Shown here: one piece after another, positions 10,730-21,599 of the stretch
Layout of the letters: each line of letters starts with the position of its first letter
How positions within the stretch are numbered: the first letter of the stretch is position 1
Origin: Anaspis maculata
Taxonomy: Eukaryota > Arthropoda > Insecta > Coleoptera > Scraptiidae
Length of the DNA: 64,000 nucleotides
NCBI GenBank assembly: GCA_949128115.1
Contig: OX421963.1
Location: 4,278,001 to 4,342,000, forward strand
Direction of reading: 5' to 3'
Program-made: the position numbers and the translations under genes
The notes under the pieces: generated by a model
What the model was told of the DNA's origin: nothing
Database searches by the model: none
What the model saw: the letters and a program-made list of their open reading frames with translations, nothing else

Positions 10730-11810
10730 CTGGGCTGATTTTTGCCGCTGAATTACGACGTTTGCGCCTGGTCATGACATCTACGGCCGCGACTCCATAG
10801 CGACAAAACAAATGGCACTATTATAGCGCTACACCTCAAACCACCTGCTGGTCTTGTGCATTGTTGAACCAGCGAGAAATTTTGTTGACCACCAACAGCT
10901 TGGATTCCACGTTTTCACCAGGATCTGGTTCCGTTTCCGGACTCTTTCCGTCCCTTGATTAGAACTCACACTGCCCAATACACTCTCATTTCTGAACATC
11001 GAATCTTTGCTACATAAACTGAAATTTCTTAATCCAGTAACGGTCCTGCAGAAGCAAAGGTCCCCAGCTGGAAGGGAAAAGGCATCGTGATATCTTGGAA
11101 TGATCAAATGAGCGGAGGTGTGTAGTTAACCAAGCTGTATTCCAGCACTTCGGAATAGACCAGAATGTTTTCAATGAATCAGAAGACCTTCAAAAGGCAC
11201 TGAAGGATCTGGAGATGATATCCAGCACAGTCAGTAGATGAGATTCGGTCATTTGGAGGTGATGGGATATTGGTGATAAAATCTGGGAACTCCTTGATGA
11301 TGAGATGCTGAAACTTCGTTGGGCTGCCCTTGCGGTATCATTGCGATATTACTTGCCAGTCAACCACACCTAACTCCTCTCAACCATTACTTGGGTGTAC
11401 TTTTTTCAAGGCTTCCAAATTTTGGCATCGACGGGCTCCTGGATAGACCTTTTTTTCTGAGATTTGATGTTCCGAAACTTCCCCAGGTCTTTCCGAAATT
11501 TCGTTATTCTATGACTTTCAAGACAGACGTTACTTCATCTTCTCATAGTTTACTTACACGTCAATCGGTTATCTAATTTTTCTTTCTTTCCTGATTTTTC
11601 ATGTTTCAGGTCGTGGCGGACCTCACCAGATTATTTTCTGTTCTGAAAGCATTGTAAATCTCATAAGGTAACTTTGCCTTAGCTTACTTGGTAACAAAAC
11701 AGGATCCGGTGGAACGTCAAATATTCGCAATTTTTTATGTTAAAAAAAGACACTACGTAATCAAGAAATTTCACTTCGGAAAACACGATTCCGATGTCGG
11801 AGCAAAGTTT
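10730..11810. other. 5' flank of the FKBP gene and unique sequence
   Basis: Would contain the FKBP promoter and 5' UTR. I see no clear TATA box or other named element, and no supported exon. From about 11580 composition drifts towards the minisatellite that follows. Confidence 0.35.
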
Positions 11811-11819
11811 ACACTAGAA

Positions 11820-13770
11820 GTTTTAGTTTGTAGATCGCAAGTATCGTTTGGGATCTTGATGAACCCCCTTGGGTATCTTCAAATTTTCTGGAGATTTGCT
11901 TCGCCCTTATGCCTTGGACTGTTCCTCAGAGCCCTATTAGCTTCCTTGTCTTTATGTCGCATGTGTAGCCCTGCTGAGCCCCTCTGTACCTTGCATCAGT
12001 TTTCAAAGCTCTATAGTTAGCTCCTGTGTGTCTTCTTGTGTTGATCGAAATCCTATTGCCCCCCCCCCCTTGTGTCTTCAAGTGTCGTTTGGAACCCTAG
12101 TGGGCCAGGCAGGCCTTCTTGCGATTGTCAAAGCTCCATCCTGCTTCAAGTCTATATGCCTTTCAAGCCCTATTAAGCCCCCTTTGTATCTTCAAATATC
12201 GTTTGGAGTCCTGATGAGCCCCCTTGTGTCGTCAATCATTATCGTTGGCATCCTTGCTGACCCCCTTCTGACTTCTTTGGAGTTTCTGGGATTTTCGAAA
12301 GCTCCCTTGTGCCTTCTCAGGTTTCTCGGAGCCCTATGTTCCCCTCCTGTGTCTTTATGTTTCATTTGTAGCCCTGCTGGGACCCTTTCTCATTGCTGTA
12401 GTTTTCAAAGTTCTAGTTAGCTCCTGTGATTCACTATCTGTTGCTTTCTCGGAGCCCTATATGTGCTGCCCCTGTGTCTTCATGTTTCATTTGAAGCCCT
12501 AGTGAGCCCCGTCAGGCCTTCTTGCAATTTTCAGAGCCCCATTCTCCCTTGTGTCTACATCAAAGCATTCCAAGCCCTGCTGAGCCCCCTTTCATCTTCA
12601 AGTATCGTTTGGAGCCCTATTGAGCCCCTTGTGTCTTTAGATTATCGTTTGCTGACCAGGTGACCCCCGTCTGATCTCTCGAATTTTCTGGAATCTCAGA
12701 AAGCTTCTTTGTGCCGTATTAGGCTTCTCCGAGTCCTGTGTGGCCCCCAGTGAAGAATTGTCCGCGTGAAGAATTGTCCTAGCATCTTTAATTGATTGTC
12801 CTGTCGTCAAGTTGTCTTGTCGGTGAGTTTTCTGGTCGGCGAGTTGTCCTGTGGGTGACGTGTCTTGTCGGTGAGTTTTCTGATCAGCGAGTTGTCCTGC
12901 CGATGAGTTGTCCTGTCGGCGAGTTGTCTTGTCAATGGGTTGAGTGTCGGCAAGTTATCCTGTCGACGAGTTGGGTGTCGACGAGTTGTCCGACTCCCGT
13001 TTGGATCCCCACTGAGCACCATCATGTCCTCTTGTGTTATAGGAGCCCCATCGCTTTTTGTGTCTACACTGTTTGTAGTATTTGGAGCCCTATCAAGCTC
13101 CGTCTTACCTTTTTTGTGTCATTGGGCGCTGAAGGTATCGGCCTTTGCATCAACATTGTAGCGTTTCAAGCCCTGCTGAGCCTTCTTTTTCTGATAAGCC
13201 ACTTTTAGTGTCTCTTTTTGTTATTCAGAGTCCTACAGGCCGCCCTGATGTTCTCAAGTATATTTGGAGCTCTAGTGAGCTCCAGCAGGTCTTTATGTGA
13301 TATTCAGACCCCTACTTTTCTTTGTGTCCACATCGCAGCGTTCCAAGCGCCGCTGAGCCCTCTTGTGGACTGAAATGTCGTTGAAAGCTCCATCAAGTCC
13401 CGTTATGCCTTTCCCCTTTATTCGAAGCCGTTTCCTTTCTTGTGTCTACATTACAGCATTTTTAGCCTGAACCCTGTTGTTCCTTCATGTTTGTTCATCA
13501 ATTTTGTTTGGGGCCCTATCGAGTCTTATCAAGCCCTGTCATGTCCTCTGAAGTTACTCGAAGCTCTATTCCTTCTTGTGCCTACCTTGTAGCGTTTCAA
13601 GTCCTGCCGAGTCCCAATTTGTTTTCAAGTGTCATTTGGAGCCCTAATAAGTCCACTTGTGTCTCCAAGAGGTTTTTGAAGCCCTAGTGAGCCCTGTGAA
13701 GTCTTCTTATAATACTCAAAGCCTTCCTTGTATTTCCAATGAGGAATTTTCAAGCCCTGCTGATGTTACA
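11820..13770 (+). repeat. Degenerate minisatellite 'GGAGCCCTGATGAGCCCCCTTGTGTC' type, plus orientation
   Basis: Dozens of imperfect copies of blocks such as TTTGGAGCCCTAGTGAGCCC and CCTTGTGTCTTCAAGTATCG, separated by variable text. The same family appears inverted at 21600-24250, 58945-59400 and 60590-61560, and direct at 36560-36690 and 57450-57890. Open frames here are serine/leucine/proline-rich by-products of the repeat and not genes. Confidence 0.85.
12745..13005 (+). repeat. 15-16-bp minisatellite (GAGTTGTCCTGTCGGC)n
   Basis: About fifteen units of GAGTTGTCCTGTCGGC and variants (GTGAGTTTTCTGGTCGG, GACGAGTTGGGTGTC) in head-to-tail order, embedded in the larger degenerate minisatellite. 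There is no spacer structure. Confidence 0.85.
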
Positions 13771-14060
13771 AACAGGATGAAAATTGGGGGTTGAAATTAT
13801 GAGGGGATGACGGGGGTTGTCTGGTAATATCAGGATTATTGTATTAGACGAAAAGATCCTATCATTTGCCACAATCGTAACAAACAGGATAAAAATATTA
13901 AAGGTAACTTTGAATCAAGGGGTTGAGGGTAACCTATTGTAATATAACACGATTTTGATATTAGGGGAACGTCCCACTATATGTAACAATTATAATAAAT
14001 TGAATAAAAATTATACAAGATAGGGGGGCTAATTTGAATATGAAATTGCGGTTTACGATC
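13765..14060 (+). repeat. Short degenerate tandem, ~105-115 bp units
   Basis: Blocks of the type 'gtaacaaacaggataaaaat...ggggttgagggtaa...' recur near 13766, 13878 and 13983, each followed by a G-rich run and an AT-rich segment. About three copies. Confidence 0.55.
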
Positions 14061-14267
14061 GACGCAATTGAAATATGTCCAAGACATTTCCAAAGTATTA
14101 ATTGATAATGAAATACCACCAACTGCAAAACTGGAGGTGGTTGGTGTTCAAATAAACTAAACAATGTAAACACAATAAAGTAGGTATGTATGATAATAAG
14201 TATTATGTGTCTTTTTTCTGTATGACTTGTTCTATGTGATATGATATCATTGTTGAGAATGAATGAA

Positions 14268-14299
14268 TTTATTATTATTATTATTATTGTTATTATTAT
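14268..14299 (+). repeat. (ATT)n microsatellite
   Basis: About ten ATT units with one G interruption just upstream of the R1-clade remnant. Confidence 0.9.
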
Positions 14300-14456
14300 G
14301 AGGGAAGGGGTACCGGATTGCACTCCAAGATCTCAAAATCAAGCCGGCTTTGGGAGAACTGGAGATGGAGAAGGAAAAAATGCAAAACAACTCTTCCCAC
14401 TAGGAAAAGTAGTAACATGAGCCGAGTCCAAAAGCTGCGAGATAGATCCACTCACG

Positions 14457-15480
14457 TTGGAAGAGATGTTGGAAGTGGGACAGAGATTGGAAAGTGATGA
14501 AGCAGCGGAGCTAGACAGTGTGCCACCAGAGGCAATGAAGCTGATAGTGCGGAAAGGTCCTGAAGCACCTCTTGGATTTTTCAGCAAATTGCTTGCGAAA
14601 GGCGAGTTTCCCAGAACATGGAAAACAGCAAGACTGGTTCTGCTGCCAAAACCAGGGAAAACTAAAGGAAAACCGAATAACTACTGTCCACTTTGCATGC
14701 TGAACGTTCCAGGGAAGTTTTACGAACACATTATGGAAGCCCGATTATAAAAAAAGCTAGAAGAGAAAGGTAGACTTTCCAAGAACCAATTCGGCTTTAG
14801 GAAGGAGCTTGCAACTAAAGCAAATTATAATGAATGAAATTATAAGGATAATTTTTGTGACTACTCATTAGATTATTGAAAACTATTTTCTCTCCCTGGG
14901 CACCACAATTGAAAGCGAAAAAAAAAAACATCTGGAACTTACTGGAGGCGTCCCGCAAGGAGCCGTCTTCGGACCTGACCTGTGGAACGTCCTGCATGAT
15001 GGCGTACTAAGTTGTTGCAGGAGAACAGGACTGCATACCGTGGCACACGCGGACGACTATGTCTTGGTGGTGACGGCTGAAACCGAATTGGAACTGGAAA
15101 GAGAGCTGAAGCCGCGATGGACATGCGACATGGTTGGAGAAGAACGACTTGTAAATAGCCCCAGAAAAGACGGAAGCTGTGCTTTTTACTGGTTTCAATA
15201 GGACGACACCGGTCTCCTTCTGAGGAGGAGAAGTCAGAGTGGAAGTGAAAAAGTCGGTCAAATACTTAAGAGTCGTCATGAACAACCGATTGACCTACAC
15301 AAGCATGCCTGAAGAAAGCCAAGAAGACAACAGCTGGACTCGCTGAACTGATGCCAAAAATTGAAGGACCACGACCAAGCAAATGAAGACTGCTATCGGG
15401 CATGGTGACGTCTGCATTTTTTTACGGCGCTCCAATATGGGCAAAAGTTCCTACAGTATAAGGTTTGAAAAACGAAGATC
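14457..15480 (+). pseudogene. Reverse-transcriptase domain remnant of the R1-clade element
   Basis: Several frames are needed. The metal-binding box reads HADD where FADD is usual. A stop replaces the residue after 'IMEARL' (near 14747), and a stop and frameshift follow the palm region (15140-15200). The segment carrying the first RT motifs is missing. It cannot encode an active polymerase. Confidence 0.8.
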
Positions 15481-15486
15481 CAAAGG

Positions 15487-16047
15487 GTGCAAAGAGCTTT
15501 GGTCCTCCGAATAACGACAGCCTATTCACACCACCTCAACAGAGGCCTGAGAGTTATAGCAGACACGATGCCCATCGAAGTTCTGGTAAGCGAAAGGAAA
15601 AACATACTTCTGAAGAAGGAGAATGCAGTCAAAAGACGTGAGGGCACCATAGATGCCTGGAAAAAACAGTGGATCGAATGCTTGCAGGGGAGATGGACGT
15701 ACCAGCTCATCCCAAACGTTCACTCTTGGATAAGCAGGAAGCACGGCGAGCTTAATCACTATCTGTCACAGTTTCTCACCGGTCACAGCTGCTTCAACGC
15801 ATATTTGTTCCGAATGAAGAGAAGACTAAAGCCCACATGCAGATACTGCCTGGAAGAAGACACTGTTCTACACACGTTCTTCGAATGCCACCATTGGCAA
15901 AACCATAGACAAGAAGCGGAATTGACCGCCCGCAAAGCGAGAACGGTGAAAAGTGTGATGAAAGTAATGCTGGGAAGTCCAGAAGGATGGTCTACCGTCC
16001 AGAACTGGTGCACTGAAGTCTTGCGAACGAAAAACGAAGAAGATTAA
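15487..16047 (+). pseudogene. C-terminal domain of R1-clade ORF2 (longest intact piece)
   Basis: 186 residues uninterrupted. The N-terminal part is 'VQRALVLRITTAYSHH...MPIEVLVSERKNI'. The middle holds 'GRWTYQLIPN' and 'SWISRKHGELNHYLSQFLTGH'. The C-terminal part has a knuckle CRYCLEEDTVLHTFFEC (Cx2Cx7Hx4C). In R1 elements this region follows the RT and helps bind the RNA 3' end. Its preserved frame contrasts with the shattered RT just upstream. Confidence 0.8.
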
Positions 16048-16320
16048 GACGGAAAATAGATTTGGAGAAAATTGAGATTAGCCGTCCCCCGAAGCAATGC
16101 TCACGCGGTCCCAGGGGGCGAGTCAACAACCAGATTTGAGGAGAGGTTTAGTGGGCCAGGTTTGTGGAAATGTGGCGAGTCCCACACTCCCCCAGTGTCT
16201 TTCCAGTCAGGGCGTGCGTAGAAAGCATTCCTCTCCTTCCGAAAAACAAGATGATTCTCGAAGGTTCAGTGTGCATTCTGACGCTTATTAGTCGGGGTGG
16301 TACGCGACATAAAATAGCAA

Positions 16321-17090
16321 AATACCGCAAATGAATTAGACGGGATGCCCTTTGGTATGATGACTACTAATACCGGGTGTTTATAAACGTCTGTGATCGC
16401 GGCAGGCTTTGGTCAGGCCAAAAGTTGCAGTGAAAGGCACGATTTGAAAGAGTGATAGGAGATTCCAAAGGCGATATGATAACAAACGTTTATAAACACC
16501 CGGTACCAAGGTGATTAATTTTCGCCAAGGATGCGTCAACACTTCCCACTCAGAAAAAAAGATGGCGACGATTTTTGACAGAGGGCGGATTTTATATAAA
16601 GCATACGCGTGTGACACATGTTTTCTCACTCATTTTGACCTCCTGAATACGAATATGGAGTTTATTTTCACATTGGAAATCAACTTGACCTCATATTTTA
16701 CATCTGAAAACCGCAAAAATAGCAGACTCTCGCTAATTTTAGAACTGAAAATTTTATGTACGATCAACGGCAATTTCCAGCCTTGAGCTGGCTGTAGAGA
16801 TCCCATAGAACAAGTTAACAGTCTAAGTTCTGCAAAATAACTCTTCAAACATCGCCAGGGTACGCCACAAATCATACCAAAAATGGGCGCTGGGAGCACA
16901 CTTTGCTGCGGCTGGATGGGAAATGTAAGTGTCTATGTCTATGTTTTACAAAAATTCAGGTCCTGTCAAAAATCGTCGCCATATTTTCTTCTGAGTGGGA
17001 AATGTTGACGCATCCTTGGAGAAAATAATTCACCTTGGTATGAGTAGTTATCATGCCAAAGGGCATCACGTCTAATTCATTTACGGTATT
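16321..17090. mobile_element. Fold-back element interrupted by a MITE
   Basis: The left arm, from 'aataccgcaaatgaattaga' (16321), and the right arm, ending with its inverse (17090), pair over about 230 bp. Both include 'gatgcgtcaacatttcccactcag' and 'atggcgacgatttttgacag'-like blocks. The left arm is split by the insertion at 16373-16503 and the right arm is not. The centre (about 16590-16960) carries no recognised gene. Confidence 0.8.
16373..16503. mobile_element. 131-bp MITE, TA target duplication, empty site preserved nearby
   Basis: Ends CCGGGTGTTTATAAACG and its inverse, flanked by TA at 16371-16372 and 16504-16505. The uninterrupted right arm of the surrounding fold-back (17030-17045) reads straight across the same point with a single TA. 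The insertion and its duplication are thus proven inside the window. No coding capacity. Confidence 0.9.
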
Positions 17091-18230
17091 CAAAATCGTA
17101 GCACCTCGACTATATGCAGAAGTGTAGTTTTTGAATACTCGGGCGCCACCTCGCTTTTATAAAAAGACCACGACGGCCATGAGTCTGGATAATTTCAGTT
17201 CCATTCACTTTCCAGGCTATGGAACCAAAATATTCGCTATGAATAAGCACAACGAAGTATGTACAAGGTGAGTAGGCACTAATCACTCAAAAGCACAATG
17301 ACAGCGGCTGGCGTAGCGTAGCAGGGAAATTCCGGGCATGTCTGTGGATTTCCGGACAATGAACGACCCGACTCGCAGACGAAAGAACCGTATACCACCA
17401 GCCGCGCAACAGACTATAGAACAAACAGATGAAATAATAAACGAAAAGTGCTTTTCCGCACCTAGATACCTACCCACCATCACCGCAGGAGATTTGCCGT
17501 TTAATCGTAATTCAAAACCGAGAGCGGCTAAATACGGGCTGAATGGCGGTGTTAAACTCGGATATTATTGTGCTTTAATGCCTCCGGACTTAATGCTATG
17601 ACATTGCAGGTTATATGGTAATGAGAAACGTCTCGCTGCCGGTCTCCCTCTCTCTTTCTGCCGACGCGCAAAGCTTGGCGTAACAAGAAAATTGGAGGCG
17701 TTGAAAAAAAAATACTTTGTTGGAGGGGCGAGGGCGGATTCGCCCTTATCCGTGTATTCTGTTCCGCGGGGCTCCATATAAATCAGAACGATGAGTTTTT
17801 AATGGGTTTATATAATAAAAATGTGATTTGCTCAAATTGAGTTCGAGGGATTTTTTGTGGCAATATGTACGCGAGAAAAAAAGTATAATTTGGAAGTGAG
17901 CATTAAAAATTTATTAGGTCTGATGAGGTCGAAAAAAGAAGTGGAAGAAAGAAGTGGGAAAAAATCGGGTACTCAGCCGGTGTGGTGTTGTACGGCCGCA
18001 ATTAATGTTGGCGCAATTATGGTGGATGGGAATTGCTTTTGTCGATAATTATTGTTACCATTAAGAGCTCGAGTCGCATGAATTATACAGTTCGGTGTAA
18101 TTTACCGCGGTTTTGGCATCGATTATTGCAGGGCGACGGATTCTAGGCCAGTGATTGTTCGCACGTGACAGTTTTTTTTCCCAAGAGTGGTTATCTCGCT
18201 CGATTTATCGCTGTCTACTCCAAAAATGAT
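17091..18230. other. Unique DNA, no gene supported
   Basis: Includes moderately GC-rich stretches (17160-17780) with mixed-composition frames on both strands, none with a known domain or clear splice sites. It may hold regulatory or intronic sequence. I see nothing specific. Confidence 0.35.
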
Positions 18231-18233
18231 TAC

Positions 18234-20678
18234 CCGATGGCCCCTAATAGTCCGGACGTTAGGGGGAACCACCCTGCATTTTAGGGTTAAAACATGCCAG
18301 TTGGTATAGTTGTTCCATGAACTATAATCTTCCGATTCAGAAGTGTAGACATCAGCAGCAGACGTGCAGGCTCTGTGTGCAGAGTGAAGAAGGAAAAAGA
18401 AGAAGGAAAAATGGTAACTCATAAACCAAAAGAGGTAGAGTCGTCTAAATCGGCATTTATATCCCGATGTTCATGGCAATGAAATTTCATCAAATCATTT
18501 TCAAATATCCCGAAGCATTTCTGGAATATTCTGGAACACTCGTTTTTTTTCATAAAAGTTCAATTTTTGGGTGAATCAATGAATTTTGAAAGTATATGAG
18601 TGAAACTTGATAGTTCTTCATTCAGGGATGTGATCAATTGAAAATAATCGGTAGCCAGTGTCTAGGCCTTCTACTTCCAGAAAAAAGACATTTAACTTTT
18701 TTCCTCTTGCAGGCAGCCATCTTGCGTTAACTATTTGCAGAATAATCAAGGAAGTGACTGGTTATTATAAAGTTGGTGAGGTACAACCATTTTACCCCAA
18801 AAAAAGTAACATCGACATTAGGAACTGCCTTCTTGTAGAATAAACATTGTCATTCGAGTTGTTCATGATTTTACAGACTTTCTTTTCTCATGATGGCTAA
18901 TGTGGTTATTAAAAGGAAAAATTACGTTGGGCATTATTATGCCTCACATTTTGTCAAGTCGATCACAAAAATTTATCATCATCATTGTAGACGTTTGTCT
19001 CAGACAGCTGATCAAACAAAAGATATACCATTTTTGTGCGAAAATTGCAAAAACAAATAAGGTTTCGTCGTCATCGAATGCGTCTTGAGGAAAATCTATT
19101 GCCTCGAGAGGTACGAATTAGCATGCAAATAATTTGATGCAATCTGGTATTAACAGTGATGCCAAGAAAAATTGGTCAGATGTGTCTAACTGTCCCATAA
19201 AAGACAAGGAAGATGTGGAAAGCGTGGAAAAATGCAATATTAGCTATATTTGGACCTCGATCCGAACAGTAGGCGGAAAGCACCCTGCACTGTATGGTTG
19301 GAACATGCCACTTGGCACAGTGACTGTTTGAATCATACTCTTTCAATTTAGAAGTGTAGCCATCAGCGCCAACCCTACAGTCCCTGTATATGGGGAGAAG
19401 AAGTGGAAAAACCACGAAAAGTTGTTGCTCAAAAACCGAAAAAAAACGGAGTCTTATCGTCCTTTCTGCGTCGTTTGAAATGATCTTACTAAATTTGCGT
19501 ATAGCATTGCAGTTGACAATGTCAACACCAAGTCCTATAAGATCAATTCCAGGTGAAATTAAACATTTTGCGGCAATATACTCTTCCCAAGAAGCATTCG
19601 ATCGCAGCGAAACCGTTTTAATTGTTGTAATTTTCCCACAAAAATCGTACATCTTTTGTTTGATCAGCTGCCGGAGACAAACGTCTTCACTGATGATGAA
19701 AAATTTATGTGGCTGACTTGACAAAATTTGAGGCATTAGAATGCCGAGTGTAGTTCTTCCTTTCAATAACGACATTAGCCATCACGAGCAAAGAAAGTCT
19801 GTAAAACCAAAAACAATTCGAATGACAATGTTTATTCTACAAGAAGGCAGTTCCTAATGTCGATGTTACTTTTTTGTGGTAAAATGGTTGTACCTCACCA
19901 ACTTTATAATAACCAGTCACTTCCTTAATTATTCTGCAAATAGTCAACGCAAGATGGCTGCTGGGAAGAGGAAAAAAGTTGAATGTCTTTTTTCGGGAAA
20001 TAGTAGGCCTAGGCACTGGCTACCGATCATTTTTAACTGATTACATCACTGAATGGAGAACTACCGAGTTGCACTTTTATACTTTGAAAACTCACTGATT
20101 TACTCAAAAATTTAATTTTTATGAAAGAAAACGAGTTTTTCAGGATATTTCAGGAATGCCTCAGGATATTTGGAAATGGTTTGATGGAATTTCATTGGCA
20201 TGGACATCGGGATATATATGCCGATTTACACGACTCTACCTCTTTTGGTTTATGAGTTACCACGTTTCCTTCTTCTTTTTCCTTCTTCACCCTGTACAGA
20301 GAGCCTGCACGTCTGCCGCTGATGTCTACACTTCTAAATCGGAAGATTATGGTTCATGCAACAACTATACCAAGTGGCATGTTTTAACCCTAAAATGCAG
20401 AGTTCACCCATATTTTAGCGCCTAACGTCCGGACTATAATAAGACTAGCGTAACTCGTGAGACACGGTTAGAACTAGCGTATCTCTGCGTTTACCAAATG
20501 AACTAGCGTATCTCTGCGTTCACCAAATGAACTAGCGTATAGCCTGTGTAAATCTAATGGGAGGGACGCTAGTTCATTTGGTAAACGCAGAGATACGCTA
20601 GTTCATTTGGTAAGCGCAGAGATACACTAGTTCTAACCGTGTCTCACGAGTTACGCTAGTCTTATTAGGGGCCATCGA
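18234..20678. mobile_element. Large fold-back with a third copy of its terminal block at the centre
   Basis: Ends begin CGATGGCCCCTAATAGTCCG (18234) and its inverse (to about 20678, interrupted at 20437-20666). Arms are about 18234-19100 and 19610-20678; peptides at 18123-18422 (-) and 20251-20425 (+) are near copies. The loop (19260-19420) contains a further diverged copy of the end region: 'accctgcac...aacatgcca...agaagtgtagccatcagc' corresponds to 18275-18370. So it is not a simple two-arm palindrome. No transposase is recognised. Confidence 0.75.
20437..20666. mobile_element. 230-bp perfect hairpin element with internal 36-bp tandem repeat
   Basis: Starts AATAAGACTAGCGTAACTCG and ends with its inverse. 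Inside each arm a unit 'GAACTAGCGTATCTCTGCG...CCAAAT' is repeated two or three times, so almost the whole element folds on itself around a ~30-nt loop. It sits in the right arm of the larger fold-back. The left arm (18238-18260) preserves the uninterrupted sequence, so the insertion is directly visible. The exact target duplication is ambiguous (TA, TAT or TWA). Confidence 0.85.
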
Positions 20679-20679
20679 C

Positions 20680-21590
20680 CTATTCCTGTACGATATTCTT
20701 GATTTAATATTCATCAGTGACACAACATTCCCATGGCTGTGAATATAGCTGAATACTGAGACTTCTGGCTTGCCAATTTCGATTTTCAAACGGTGATTAC
20801 TGATTATGCTACCTACTTTTAAACTGTACTTTATTCTGTATTAGTTTGTAATTTTTTGGCAATCGGTCTGGGTGAGCAGCAAATGTCCCGTGACGCAAGA
20901 AGCATGGGACAGAACGATGAAGAAAACCAAAACCAGAACAAGTTGGACTGGCAACAGCAGGATAAGAAGAGAAATGAATAAAATAAGGAACAAGAAAAAG
21001 TAGAAGGACACGCATAAAGAGAGATCTGGATAGAAGAATCGTCCACAAACATGGTGATGACAGCAAGAATAGCACTGGTGAAGTACTTATATGTGAAGGA
21101 AGAAAACAAAAGGAGATGATCCGGGACCAGAACCATAACCTTATTCTAGGTGGAAGATCGTGCACAATAGAATACAGAAAAAAATTAAATAATCAAACTT
21201 GAAAAGACTTGAGACACCCCAAGCTCGCTGTCGTAAGAACGTTCAGCTAGAGATCTGCAGGAGAAAAGCCGGAAGCGGAAAGAGAAGAAGTTCGGAATTC
21301 GGTGAGAAGAAGCAAAATGACTAAGAAAATAAAAACTAAAAAACACCATGAGGACACAGGCAAAATGGAGATGAATTTGAAAAACTAATAGGAATGAGTT
21401 GATGTAGAATACAAAGAATAAGAACAATACAGAATGGAGGAGGAATGGAGGAAGGTAAGAGAAAACTGGGAGATCACATAGAGGGAGAACGAATAGAAAA
21501 TATCATGAGATATTAAGATAGCAATGCAAGAAAAGCAAATCTGGGAGAGACTGTATTACTTGTAAGAAAGCAAAGGGATCAAAGGAAGCT
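20680..21590. other. A/G-rich degenerate sequence, no gene
   Basis: Strongly purine-rich plus strand (agaa, gaag, aaca blocks) that grades into the minisatellite at 21600. Frames on the minus strand are Ser/Phe/Leu-rich by-products of this bias. Confidence 0.4.
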
Positions 21591-21599
21591 CCCTATTAG

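Larger units (their letters stand above)
14340..16320 (+). mobile_element. R1-clade non-LTR retrotransposon, 5'-truncated and internally deleted
   Basis: Reading along the plus strand: a finger-region piece (14457-14750) with 'VPPEAMKLI', 'FPRTWKTARLVLLPKPGK' and 'NYCPLCMLNVPGKFYE', then 'KNQFGFRKE'. About 120 bases of unrelated AT-rich text (14815-14930) replace the middle of the domain. The palm resumes with 'GVPQGAVFGPDLWNVL' and 'AHADDYVLVV' (14945-15075). After several frameshifts the C-terminal domain is open at 15487-16047. About 270 bp of 3' UTR follow, including 'GAGGTTTAGTGGGCC', a block common near R1-type 3' ends. The C-terminal order 'LQGRWTYQLIPNVHSWISRKHGE...FLTGHSCF...CRYC...H...C' is characteristic of R1-clade elements. 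Confidence 0.85.

Noticed and set aside
12745..13005. Tandem 15-16-bp units as a CRISPR-like array
   Set aside because: Units are contiguous with no unique spacers and lie within a eukaryotic minisatellite; no cas genes nearby.
11688..13687. Chain of 60-140-residue plus-strand frames as a gene
   Set aside because: They follow the minisatellite period, are low-complexity in Cys/Ser/Pro/Leu, and lack splice logic or domains.
20809..21165. 118-residue minus-strand frame rich in Leu/Ser/Phe as a membrane protein
   Set aside because: Composition mirrors the purine-rich plus strand; a second frame of the same kind overlaps it.
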